Of a stretch of DNA of 64,000 nucleotides, positions 42,848 through 51,381 are shown one piece after another (the stretch's first letter is position 1; the number at the start of each line of letters is the position of its first letter). The notes beneath the pieces are model-generated. The model saw nothing but the letters and a program-made list of their open reading frames with translations. It ran no database searches and was not told the origin of the DNA. This stretch comes from Roseococcus pinisoli (lineage in GTDB: Bacteria > Pseudomonadota > Alphaproteobacteria > Acetobacterales > Acetobacteraceae), in NCBI RefSeq assembly GCF_018413645.1, contig NZ_JAHCDA010000002.1:806001-870000 (forward strand), written 5' to 3'. Both the position numbers and the translations under genes were made by a program.

Positions 42848-43726
42848 TCAGCGCCTCTGCAGATGCGGGTTGAGGGCGTCGTTCAGCCCCTCGCCCAGCA
42901 GGTTGAAGGCGAGCACGGTGACGATGATCGCGATGCCGGGCAGGCCGCAGACGTACCAGGCCTCGGTCAGCTGCTCCCGCCCGCCGCCGATGATGGTGCC
43001 CCAGCTCATCACGTTCGGGTCGCCGAGGCCGAGAAAGGAGAGCGCCGCCTCGGTCTGGATGGCATGGGCGATGGTGAGGGTGGACATGGCGATCACCGGC
43101 GGCAGCGCATTGGGCAGGATCTGCGTCAGGATCAGGCGCGGGGTGCTCATGCCCAGCGTCTCCGCCGCCAGCACGAATTCGCGGTCGCGCAGCACCAGGA
43201 ACTGCGCGCGCACCAGACGCGCCGTGGCCGGCCAGGAGACGATGCCGATGGCCAGCACCGCCGTCGTGACCGAAGGGCGGAACACGGCCACCAGCACCAC
43301 GGCCAGCACGAAGGTCGGCACGGTCTGGAACAGCTCCGTCACGCGCATCAGCACGGCATCGGTGCGGCCGCCGTAGAAGCCGCCCAACGCGCCGAAGAGC
43401 GTGCCGATCGTGGCCGCGATCAGCGTGGCGACGAGGCCGATCAGCAGCGAGACGCGCGCGCCGGAGACCAGGCCGGTGGCGAGGTCGCGGCCCATGACGT
43501 CGGTGCCGAGCGGATTGGCCATGTCCTCGCCGGGCCAGAGCATGGGCGCGGCCACCATCTCCCAGGGATCGCCGGGCCAGAGCAGAGGGCCGACCACCGC
43601 GAAGCCCAGGACCAGGGCCAGCAGCACCCCGCCCAGCGCGGCAGAGCGGTTCCCCGCGAGGCGGCGCAGCAGGCCGGGGCTGTCGGAAGCCGCGGGGGGC
43701 GCCGCAGTGAGCGCGATACCGGACAT
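42848..43726 (-). CDS. Dipeptide-type ABC transporter permease (DppC-like)
   Basis: 292 residues with about six predicted membrane helices, starting LGGVLLALVLGFAVVGPLLW. It has the conserved N-terminal PLGTDVMGRDLATGLVSGARVSL of DppC and the ATPase-coupling EAA loop AAETLGMSTPRLILTQILPN. The start shares one base with the stop of the upstream permease gene (TGATG). Confidence 0.9.
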   Translation of the reverse strand: MSGIALTAAPPAASDSPGLLRRLAGNRSAALGGVLLALVLGFAVVGPLLWPGDPWEMVAAPMLWPGEDMANPLGTDVMGRDLATGLVSGARVSLLIGLVATLIAATIGTLFGALGGFYGGRTDAVLMRVTELFQTVPTFVLAVVLVAVFRPSVTTAVLAIGIVSWPATARLVRAQFLVLRDREFVLAAETLGMSTPRLILTQILPNALPPVIAMSTLTIAHAIQTEAALSFLGLGDPNVMSWGTIIGGGREQLTEAWYVCGLPGIAIIVTVLAFNLLGEGLNDALNPHLQRR

Positions 43727-44721
43727 CAGGCCCTCCTCGCCGTCGGGTCCACGCGCGGATCGATCAGCACATAGACCAGGTCCACCAGCAGGTTCACCAG
43801 CACCACCACGACGGAGCTGAAGAACAGGATGCCGAGCAGCAGGTTGAGGTCACGGGTGCGGATCGCCTCGAAGGCCAGGCGCCCGAGGCCGGGCCAGGAG
43901 AAGACCGTCTCCACCAGCACCGCGCCGCTGAGCATCGATGCCGACTGGTAGGCCAGCATCGTCACCATGGGCAGCAGCGCGTTGCGGAAGGCGTGCACCA
44001 GCGTGATGCGCCACTCGCCCGCCCCCTTGGCGCGGGCGGTGCGGATGAAGTCCGCGCCGTAGAGCTCCAGCATGGAACTGCGGACCAGACGGGCATAGAC
44101 GGCGAGGTAGAAGGTGGAGAGGGTCAGCGCCGGCAGCAGCAGATGCGCGAGCACGTCGCCGACCAGCGCGAAGCCGGTCAGGCCGGCCCCCACGGTGTAC
44201 ATGCCGCCCGAGGGCAGCCAGCCCAGCACGGCCGAGAACAGCACGATGGCCATCAGCCCGAGCCAGAAGGTCGGCACGGCGTAGGTCAGCAGCACGAAGC
44301 CGGAGAGCAGCGTATCCACCCAGCTGCGCACCCGCGTCGCCGCCACCACGCCGATCAGCGAGCCCAGCGTCACCGCGATGGCGAGCGCGGCGAGCATCAG
44401 CAGCAGCGTCGCCGGCAGCCGGCTCATGATCAGCTCGAGGACGGGCATGTTCTGCCGGAACGAAAAACCGAGATCGAGCGTGACGAGGTTCCAGATGTAA
44501 TGCGCGAACTGCACGGGCACCGGCTGGTCCAGCCCGAAGGCCGCGCGCAGCTGAGCCATGTATTCCGGCGTGGCCGCGCCGGCCTCGCCGGCCAGCACGT
44601 CCACCACATCGCCGGGCGCGACCTGCAGGATCAGGAAGTTCAGCGCGGCGATGCCGAAGAGCACCGGCACCACCTGCCACAGCCGCCGCAGCAGGAAGGA
44701 CCGCAGGCCGCGCCGCTTCAC
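43726..44721 (-). CDS. Dipeptide-type ABC transporter permease (DppB-like)
   Basis: 331 residues from GTG at 44721, which overlaps the binding-protein stop as GTGA; an ATG at 44736 would add five residues and a 19-base overlap. About six membrane helices. LLRRLWQVVPVLFGIAALNFL is the DppB N-terminus, DQPVPVQFAHYIWN precedes the periplasmic helices, and RTARAKGAGEWRITLVHAFRNALLP is the EAA coupling loop. Second gene of the transporter operon. Confidence 0.9.
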   Translation of the reverse strand: MKRRGLRSFLLRRLWQVVPVLFGIAALNFLILQVAPGDVVDVLAGEAGAATPEYMAQLRAAFGLDQPVPVQFAHYIWNLVTLDLGFSFRQNMPVLELIMSRLPATLLLMLAALAIAVTLGSLIGVVAATRVRSWVDTLLSGFVLLTYAVPTFWLGLMAIVLFSAVLGWLPSGGMYTVGAGLTGFALVGDVLAHLLLPALTLSTFYLAVYARLVRSSMLELYGADFIRTARAKGAGEWRITLVHAFRNALLPMVTMLAYQSASMLSGAVLVETVFSWPGLGRLAFEAIRTRDLNLLLGILFFSSVVVVLVNLLVDLVYVLIDPRVDPTARRA

Positions 44722-46322
44722 CGCGGCGCCAGCCACGCATCCTCCAGCCCCGCGAACATGCCGTCCCCCTGCACCCGCTCCTTGCGGAAGCGGGCGGTGG
44801 AGACCGTGGTCCAGGTCAGCTCCACCAGGTCGAGGATCGGCGCGTCCTCCTGCACGATCTCCTGCCAGCGGTTCACGAGGTCCCGCCGCTTTGCGAGGTC
44901 GCCTTCCGCGGCCGCGGCCTCCATGATCCGGTCGAGCTCGGGGTTCGAGTAGCCAGAGCCGTTGGTCCAGGGCGCGCCGCGGACGATGTTGCGCGTCCAG
45001 TAGAGCCGCTGCACGCCGAGCGTCGGGTCCGGCAGCTTGTGCAGGCTGGAGGTCATGATGTCGTAGTCGCCATCGGTGTAGACGCGGCGCAGATAGGCCG
45101 CGGAATCCTCGATGATCAGCTCGAGATCGACGCCGATGCGCGCGAAGGCCTGCTTGATGAACTCGCCGGCGCGGCCGGATTCCAGGCTGTTGCCGCTGCC
45201 GGACACCAGGTTGATCCGGAAGCGCTTACCGTCCGCCCCGCGCCGCAGACCGGCCTCGTCGAGCAGCTGCTCCGCCCGCCGCGGGTCGTAGGCCTGCGGA
45301 TTGCCGCGGTGGTAGTATTGCGTGACCGAGGACGGGATCGGCCCGGTCGCGGGCTTGCCGTAGCCCTGCCAGACCAGCCGGACCAGCCCCGCGCGGTCAA
45401 TGGCGTGGGAGAGCGCCTGGCGGACCCGCTTGTCGCCCAGATGCGGACGGCGAACGTTGATCTGCGCCAGGAAGATCGAGGCGAGGAAGCGCCCGTCATC
45501 GGTGTTGATGGTGTACTTCGCCCGGTCCGAGAATCGCCGCAGGCTGGTGACGGGAATGAGCGAGCCGATGGTGACGTCGATCTCCCCGGCCTCCAGCGCC
45601 ACGCTGCGCGCCACGGCATCGGGGATGAAGCGGAAGATGATGCCGTCGAGATAGGGCTTGCCCGCCTGCCAGTAGTCGGGGTTGCGCTCCAGCACGAGGT
45701 GGCTGCCGCGCTGCCATTCCTTGAATCGGAAGGGACCGGTCCCGATCGGCGCGACATTGGCCGGGTTCTTCAGGATGTCCGTGCCCTCGTAGATGTGCCG
45801 GGGCAGGATCTGGGCGCCGTAGGTGTTGATGTAGTTGAAGAGGTAGAGCGCAGGCGCGGAGAGCACGACCGTCACCGTGTAGGGATCGGGCGTCTCGACC
45901 TCGGTGACATTGGCGAAGACCGCGCGGCCGAAGGGATGCAGCTTCTTCCAGACTTCCAGCAGGCTGAAGCGCACATCGGCGGCGGTGAAGGGCGTGCCGT
46001 CATGCCACTTGGCATTCTGGCGCAGGCGGAAGGTGGTGCGCAGGCCGTCCGCGCTCGTCTCCCAGGATTCCGCGAGCGCCGGCACGGGCTTCAGGTCGAG
46101 GTCGTAGCTGACGAGGCCCTCGAGGATCTTCGACGAGACCATGCCGATGTTCATCGTGGTGATGAAGGCGGAGGTCAGGATCGGCGGTTCCTCCACCACG
46201 ATGCGGGCGACACCGCCGCGCGTGGGGGTGACGGGTTGCGCCAGGGCCGTGCCCGGCTCGAAGGTCGGCAGGGCGGCGAGGCCGAGGCCGAGGCCCCCCA
46301 CCATCAGATCGCGGCGATGCAT
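44718..46322 (-). CDS. Family 5 ABC substrate-binding protein of the dipeptide operon (DppA-like)
   Basis: 534 residues from the ATG at 46322. Signal peptide ends near TALAQP. The SBP_bac_5 motifs are present (LAESWETSADGLRTTFRLRQ, KWHDGTPFTAADVRFSLLEV, PIGTGPFRFKEW), but the wording is clearly different from the five orphan paralogues, so it belongs to another clade. It is the first gene of the operon with two permeases and two ATPases, making this the only complete peptide-type importer in the window. Ligand may be peptide, glutathione or nickel-type; not resolved. Confidence 0.9.
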   Translation of the reverse strand: MHRRDLMVGGLGLGLAALPTFEPGTALAQPVTPTRGGVARIVVEEPPILTSAFITTMNIGMVSSKILEGLVSYDLDLKPVPALAESWETSADGLRTTFRLRQNAKWHDGTPFTAADVRFSLLEVWKKLHPFGRAVFANVTEVETPDPYTVTVVLSAPALYLFNYINTYGAQILPRHIYEGTDILKNPANVAPIGTGPFRFKEWQRGSHLVLERNPDYWQAGKPYLDGIIFRFIPDAVARSVALEAGEIDVTIGSLIPVTSLRRFSDRAKYTINTDDGRFLASIFLAQINVRRPHLGDKRVRQALSHAIDRAGLVRLVWQGYGKPATGPIPSSVTQYYHRGNPQAYDPRRAEQLLDEAGLRRGADGKRFRINLVSGSGNSLESGRAGEFIKQAFARIGVDLELIIEDSAAYLRRVYTDGDYDIMTSSLHKLPDPTLGVQRLYWTRNIVRGAPWTNGSGYSNPELDRIMEAAAAEGDLAKRRDLVNRWQEIVQEDAPILDLVELTWTTVSTARFRKERVQGDGMFAGLEDAWLAPR

Positions 46323-46869
46323 CGTTGAAATCCGTCGGTTTGAAGTCAGCAGACTTGGGAGGGCGCGAGGGGTGTCGCGGAGCGGCACGGAACGGCGACC
46401 GGCATGGACGCCGGGCCGCGACATCGACGTGGCCGGGAATGATCTTCCTGCATGCCGTCAGGGTGATGGAATAAAATACTTTTGTAAAGAGTGATATTTA
46501 TAAATCACCATATACTAAGAGGTACGCGATCGTTGTGATTTTTGTTGAAATTACAGCCTTTAAACGGCATGGCGAGGCGCCGGAACCGTTCCGCCCTGGA
46601 TCGCATGCGGTCAACTGCGTAGATGACTTTTAGATTATATACTATTTTTATTAGTGTAATTTGACCTCTGTTCAGCGCTTATCCGCCTGCTCGTCACGAC
46701 GCCTCAATCGAGCCCGGCAGCCCTCCTTTCCGCGAAGCCTCGCCGCGATCCTGGGCATATGCCCGTGCCACGCGGTTTCGCCTGTTATCGTCGAGCGATG
46801 GCGGTGGCAGTCTCGACCGCCCGCACCGGCGCATCGGCCGCGCCCAAGCCCCGTATCGGAGGATCACCC
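46323..46869. other. Divergent promoter region, AT-rich, no gene
   Basis: Lies between the dipeptide operon and the sulfurtransferase gene. Bases 46465-46670 are strikingly AT-rich. An imperfect palindrome with GTGAT/ATCAC ends is at 46491-46508. Short open frames here have no recognisable features. Confidence 0.5.
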
Positions 46870-47754
46870 ATGTCGACTGCCGCCCATTACGGTCATCCCG
46901 AGGCCATCGTCAGCACCCAGTGGCTCGCAGACCATCTGCAAGATCCGTCGCTGCGCGTGTTCGACTGCACGACCTACCTGATCTACGAGGCCAACACGGG
47001 GCGCCCCTATCGCGTCGAAAGCGGCCGCAGGGACTACGAGGCGGCGCATATCCCGGGCTCGGCATTCCTGAACCTGCAGGGCGAGCTCTCTGACACGTCG
47101 AGCCCGTTCAACTTCACCATGCCGTCCCCGGAGGATCTGGCGGCGCGCCTGGCCGCGAAGGGCATCGGCAGCGGCCATCGGGTCGTGCTCTACGCGCGCA
47201 AGAACATGCAATGGGCCACGCGCATCTGGTGGATGCTGCGCGCCATCGGCTTCGACGAGGCGGCGGTGCTCGATGGCGGCTTCGACAAATGGCAGGCCGA
47301 AGGACGGCCGACCCAGTCTGAGATTGTCCATTATCCGCCGGCCACGCTCGTCGCTCGGCCGCGCCCAGGCCTGTTCGTGGGCAAGGACGAGGTGAAGGCG
47401 GCCATTGGCGATGGCGGCACCTGCACGATCAATGCGCTCGCGCCCGACCTGCATAGCGGGGAAAACCCGCGCTACGGGCGCCCAGGCCGCGTCCCGGGTA
47501 GCGTCAACGTGCCGGTGGGCTCCCTGGTGGATGCCAAGTCGATGACCCTGCGGTCGCCGGAAGTGGTTGCCGGGACCTTCGCCGCCGTCGGCGCCGACCG
47601 GTCGAAGCGGATCATCCTCTATTGCGGCGGTGGAATCGCGGCCACGCTGGACGCGTTTCTTCTGCACCAGCTCGGTTACTCCGACATCACGGTCTACGAC
47701 GCCTCCATGAACGAATGGGCGAAGGACGAGACGCTTCCCATCGAAGTGGGATAG
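46870..47754 (+). CDS. Thiosulfate/3-mercaptopyruvate sulfurtransferase (two rhodanese domains)
   Basis: 294 residues from ATG at 46870; the frame is open upstream to 46759. The N-terminal rhodanese domain (about 10-145) lacks a catalytic cysteine (YARKNMQWATR in place of the loop). The C-terminal domain (165-290) has Cys252 in LYCGGGIAATLDAF. The CGGGIAA loop fits thiosulfate/thiol sulfurtransferases better than the CGSGVTA of mercaptopyruvate enzymes. Transcribed divergently from the peptide importer. Confidence 0.87.
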   Translation: MSTAAHYGHPEAIVSTQWLADHLQDPSLRVFDCTTYLIYEANTGRPYRVESGRRDYEAAHIPGSAFLNLQGELSDTSSPFNFTMPSPEDLAARLAAKGIGSGHRVVLYARKNMQWATRIWWMLRAIGFDEAAVLDGGFDKWQAEGRPTQSEIVHYPPATLVARPRPGLFVGKDEVKAAIGDGGTCTINALAPDLHSGENPRYGRPGRVPGSVNVPVGSLVDAKSMTLRSPEVVAGTFAAVGADRSKRIILYCGGGIAATLDAFLLHQLGYSDITVYDASMNEWAKDETLPIEVG

Positions 47755-47774
47755 CCGGCGGGAGCCGCGGCTTT

Positions 47775-48788
47775 TTAGCCGTCGCCAAGCCCCCAGAACC
47801 CGGCGATGCGGCGTGTCGCCGAGACCCCGGCCTCCACCACCCAGGGGCCGGGACGCCCTTCATCCACCACCGGGTCGATCGGGTAGCCATGGGCCAGCTC
47901 CGCCAGGGTCCAGACCTCCACCCGTTCGCCCGACCGCCCGCGCCAGGCTCGGCGTCGTAGCCCCGGCGCGGGCTCGGTGTCCGAAGCGGGCAGCAGCTCC
48001 AGCCCATGCACGCCGCTCCATTGCGCGGCGAGCAGCTCGGCATTGGCGGGGTCGACGGTCCGGTCCGCGCTGCCCTGCCAGATGGAGATGCGGGGAAACC
48101 GGCCGCCCTTCCGGACAGGCGACGCGGCCTGGACGGCATTGATGAGGGCGGCGCGGCTCCCCAGCGGATCGGCACGGTGCATGCGATGCAGCGCCATGAG
48201 AGAACCACTCGCCGCGCCGACGGGCATGCCCGCCACGATCGCCCCGCCGGCGAAGAGGGCCGGATAGGCGGCCAGCATCGCGCCGGCCATCGCCCCGCCG
48301 GCCGAAAGCCCCACGACGAAGATGCGCCGGCGGTCGCTGCCGAACCTCCGCGCCGCCAACGCGATCATCTGCCGGATGGAAAGGCTCTCCCCGGCCTGAC
48401 CGACATCGCCGGGGCGATACCAGTTGAAGCAGCGATTCCGGTGATTGGCGTGCACCTGCTCCGGCAGGACCAGGGGGAAGCCCTGCCGCCGCGCCAGCGC
48501 GATCCATCCGGAATGCGTGGCGAAGGAGGCCGCATCCTGCCCGCAGCCGTGGAGCACCACGACGAGCGGCGCCGCTTCCACCAGCTGCGGCGGCGCGTAG
48601 ACGAACATGCGCAGCGCCCCCGGGTTGGAGCCGAAGCGGCGCAACTCCGTCACGCGATCGGCTGGCGGCGGCGGATCGGCGAGAGGCCGGGCCACGACGC
48701 GGCGGGGGCGCGGCGGCAGCTTGAAGACCGAGGCCTGCAGCCGGACCATGCGCCGCATCAACCGGAAGGCTTTGGATAGCCGTGCCAT
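47775..48788 (-). CDS. PHB depolymerase-family esterase
   Basis: 337 residues, alpha/beta hydrolase. The oxyanion region PLVVVLHGCGQDAASFA (about 74-90), nucleophile elbow GLSAGGAMAGAML (Ser162) and a C-terminal acid-histidine region (WQGSADRTVDPANAEL; ELAHGYPID) are complete. These resemble LpqC/feruloyl-esterase-like and secreted PHB depolymerases, but no signal peptide is obvious; the N-terminus is basic. Substrate is likely a short-chain ester or polyhydroxyalkanoate. Confidence 0.82.
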   Translation of the reverse strand: MARLSKAFRLMRRMVRLQASVFKLPPRPRRVVARPLADPPPPADRVTELRRFGSNPGALRMFVYAPPQLVEAAPLVVVLHGCGQDAASFATHSGWIALARRQGFPLVLPEQVHANHRNRCFNWYRPGDVGQAGESLSIRQMIALAARRFGSDRRRIFVVGLSAGGAMAGAMLAAYPALFAGGAIVAGMPVGAASGSLMALHRMHRADPLGSRAALINAVQAASPVRKGGRFPRISIWQGSADRTVDPANAELLAAQWSGVHGLELLPASDTEPAPGLRRRAWRGRSGERVEVWTLAELAHGYPIDPVVDEGRPGPWVVEAGVSATRRIAGFWGLGDG

Positions 48789-48915
48789 GAGACTCCTCGA
48801 GTGGCGGCATTGGAACGCCCGGCCAGGACATCGGTCGCCGGTCCCGGAGACGCGTGCGGCGCGGGGCTGCTAGACCGGCCGTGAACAAGGTTCCCCATTC
48901 CCAGGAGAGGCGGAC

Positions 48916-49218
48916 ATGCCCGACGACGAATATGTGTATGACGAGGCCACGGGCGAGTGGCGCCCGGCCAGCGAAGTTGCGGCCGCCGCAGCGGCGACCT
49001 CGCAGCGGCAGGTCCGCGACGCGGCCGGCAACATCCTGGCCGACGGCGATTCCGTCTCCCTCATCAAGGACCTGAAGGTGAAGGGCGCCAACCAGACCCT
49101 GAAGCAGGGCACGGTCATCCGTTCGATCCGCCTCACCGACAATGACGAGGAGATCGACTGCAAGCACGAGAGCATCAAGGGCCTGGTCCTGCGGACGGAA
49201 TTCGTCCGCAAGCGCTGA
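48916..49218 (+). CDS. PhnA/YjdM-like zinc-ribbon-less protein
   Basis: 100 residues. The C-terminal 60 residues (VRDAAGNILADGDSVSLIKDLKVKGANQ, in two parts, then IRLTDNDEEIDC) match the PhnA/YjdM domain, an SH3-like fold formerly linked to phosphonate use. The zinc-ribbon cysteines usual at the N-terminus are absent, replaced by an acidic and Ala-rich stretch (DDEYVYDEATGEW). RBS GGAGAGG before ATG. Real function of the family is unclear. Confidence 0.78.
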   Translation: MPDDEYVYDEATGEWRPASEVAAAAAATSQRQVRDAAGNILADGDSVSLIKDLKVKGANQTLKQGTVIRSIRLTDNDEEIDCKHESIKGLVLRTEFVRKR

Positions 49219-49319
49219 GGATGCGATCCCACTTGGCGGGGAGCGTCGCGGGGTGACAAGCTGGGCGGGAGGAAAGCCGACGAACACGGCCATCGGACCC
49301 ATCAGAGGATTCCGCCAGG

Positions 49320-50321
49320 ATGTTCCATGCCTCCCGCCGCGCCCTGCTCGGCTCCCTGCCCCTGGCCCTGGCATCGCCGCTCCTCCTGCCCGGCCGGGCC
49401 AAGGCCGCCTTCCCCGAGCGCGTCGTCACCCTGGTGAATGGCTTCGCGGCCGGCGGCTCCTCGGACATCGCGGCCCGCATCGCGGCACCCCGGATCTCCC
49501 AGGCCCTGGGGCAGACCGTGGTGGTGGAGAACCGGCCGGGCGCGGGCGGCGCGCTGGCCCTCGCCTGGATCCGCCGCCAGCCGGCCGACGGCCACACCGT
49601 CATCCTCGCCGACCCCTCCTCGCTCGTCATCGCGCCGATGGTGCAGCCCGAGACGGTGACCTACCGGCCCACCGAGGATTTCACGCCCCTCTCGGTCTGG
49701 GGCACGACGCCGATGGTGCTGGTGGTCGCGACGGACCACCCGGCGCGCGATGTCGCCGGCCTCGTGGCCTGGATCAGGGCCCAGCAGGGGCGCGCCTCGT
49801 ATGCCTCCTCCGGCATCGGCTCCACGCCGCAGCTGGCGGCCGAGCTCTTCCTGCAGCGGGCGGGCGGCGACCCGGCCGTAACCCATGTCCCCTATCGCGG
49901 CGGCGGCCAGATGCTGGAGGCCGTCATGAAGGATGAATGCGGCTTCGGCTTTCCCGTGCTCAGCAGCGCCGCCGGGCATCTGCGCGGCGGCGTGCTGCGG
50001 GCGCTGGCCGTCAGCGGCCCCACCCGCTCGGCTTCCTTTCCCGAAGTACCGACCATGGCCGAGGCAGGGTTCCGGGATTTCGACCTGATCACCTGGTACA
50101 TGTTGCTGGGCCCGCCGGGCATGGCGCCGGCCGTGCAGTCGGCCTGGTCCGCCGCGATGGCCGCCACCTTGGCCGATGCGGCGACGAAGGAGCGCCTGGA
50201 GCAGTCGGGCCTTGACCCGGCCCCGCCCTCGCCTCCTTCGGCCGCCGCGGCCTATCTGGCGCGCGAAACCGCCGGCTACGGCGCCATCATCGCCGCCGCC
50301 GGGGCGCGCCTGCGGGGTTGA
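49320..50321 (+). CDS. Bug-type tripartite tricarboxylate substrate-binding protein
   Basis: 333 residues. Signal peptide RRALLGSLPLALASPLLLPG to about AKA. Bug motifs: VVTLVNGFAAGGSSDIAARI, VVVENRPGAGGALALAWI, THVPYRGGGQMLEAV. It has no adjacent permease and shares only family-level similarity with the protein at 17330. It faces an isocitrate-lyase-family gene eight bases away, convergently. Ligand likely a carboxylate. Confidence 0.85.
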   Translation: MFHASRRALLGSLPLALASPLLLPGRAKAAFPERVVTLVNGFAAGGSSDIAARIAAPRISQALGQTVVVENRPGAGGALALAWIRRQPADGHTVILADPSSLVIAPMVQPETVTYRPTEDFTPLSVWGTTPMVLVVATDHPARDVAGLVAWIRAQQGRASYASSGIGSTPQLAAELFLQRAGGDPAVTHVPYRGGGQMLEAVMKDECGFGFPVLSSAAGHLRGGVLRALAVSGPTRSASFPEVPTMAEAGFRDFDLITWYMLLGPPGMAPAVQSAWSAAMAATLADAATKERLEQSGLDPAPPSPPSAAAAYLARETAGYGAIIAAAGARLRG

Positions 50322-50328
50322 GCCCCGC

Positions 50329-51210
50329 CTATTCGGCGGCCTTGCGCTCGATCGGGTCGCGGAAGCGGGTGCGCAGCGCATCCCATTCGTCGGCGCCCCA
50401 ACGGCGGAAGCGGTCGCGCACGGAGGGAACCCCCACCGAGGAGGGCGGCGCGTCGGTCTCCCGCACCTGCTTCAGCACCTCGTCGCAGGCCATCATGGTG
50501 GTGGTGAGCAGCAGGCCGGGCAGGATGGTGAGGCGGTAGCCCATCGCCTCCCCCTCGCCGAGGCTCAGATCGGGCGTCTTCCCGGCCCGGACCATGTTCA
50601 GCAGGCAGGGCCCGCGCACCCGCTTCGGGATCTCGGCGAGCTGCTCCAGCGTCCGCGCGGCCTCGACGAAGGCCATGTCCGCGCCCGCCTCCAGCGCGAG
50701 GTTCGCCCGCTCGATGGCCTCGTCCCAGCCGATCACGGCTCCCGCATCGGTGCGCGCGATCAGGAGGAAGTCCGGGTCCCGACGGGCGGCGACGGCAGCG
50801 CGGATCTTGGCGATGTATTCGTCGCGCGGGATGACCTCCTTGTCGTCGAGATGGCCGCAGCGCTTCGGGAACACCTGGTCCTCGAGATGCAGGCCGGCGA
50901 GGCCCGCGCGCTCGTATTCGCGCACGGTGCGGGTGACGTTGAGCTCGTTGCCGTATCCCGTATCGGCATCGGCGATGACCGGCACGCTCACCGAGCGGGT
51001 GATCACCGCGCCGGCGCCCGCCATCTCCGACAGGGTGACCAGGCCGAAATCGGGGTAGCCGAGCGAGGCCGAGGTGCCCGCGCCCGTCATATAAAGGGCG
51101 GGAAAGCCCGCCTGCTCGGAGAGCTTGGCGGTGATGCCGTCATAGACGCCGGGCGCGCGGATCATGCGCGGTTCGGCCAGCAGGGCGCGGAGCCTGGCGG
51201 TCGGGGTCAC
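50329..51210 (-). CDS. Isocitrate lyase/PEP mutase family enzyme
   Basis: 293 residues from GTG at 51210, chosen because GGAGGA lies seven bases upstream; the frame extends to 51255. TIM-barrel motifs: GVYDGITAKLSEQAGFPALY, the metal site IADADTGYGN, LHLEDQ, and the active-site loop KRCGH with Cys118, which indicates a C-C lyase (2-methylisocitrate lyase, carboxyvinyl-carboxyphosphonate or oxaloacetate hydrolase class), not a PEP mutase. Substrate undetermined. Confidence 0.85.
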   Translation of the reverse strand: MTPTARLRALLAEPRMIRAPGVYDGITAKLSEQAGFPALYMTGAGTSASLGYPDFGLVTLSEMAGAGAVITRSVSVPVIADADTGYGNELNVTRTVREYERAGLAGLHLEDQVFPKRCGHLDDKEVIPRDEYIAKIRAAVAARRDPDFLLIARTDAGAVIGWDEAIERANLALEAGADMAFVEAARTLEQLAEIPKRVRGPCLLNMVRAGKTPDLSLGEGEAMGYRLTILPGLLLTTTMMACDEVLKQVRETDAPPSSVGVPSVRDRFRRWGADEWDALRTRFRDPIERKAAE

Positions 51211-51381
51211 TCTCGGTCCTCCTTCGCTGCCGGCTTCGGCCGGCTTGCCCGCCATGTTCGGCCCGCGCCAGAGATCCGTCCAGCGATCATGAACCGAAGA
51301 GGGCGCGGCCAGCCGACCGCGGCACGGCGCGAGGCCACCGACCTCGCGCCGCGCTGCCGGTATCAGCGCGCCGGGCTAAGC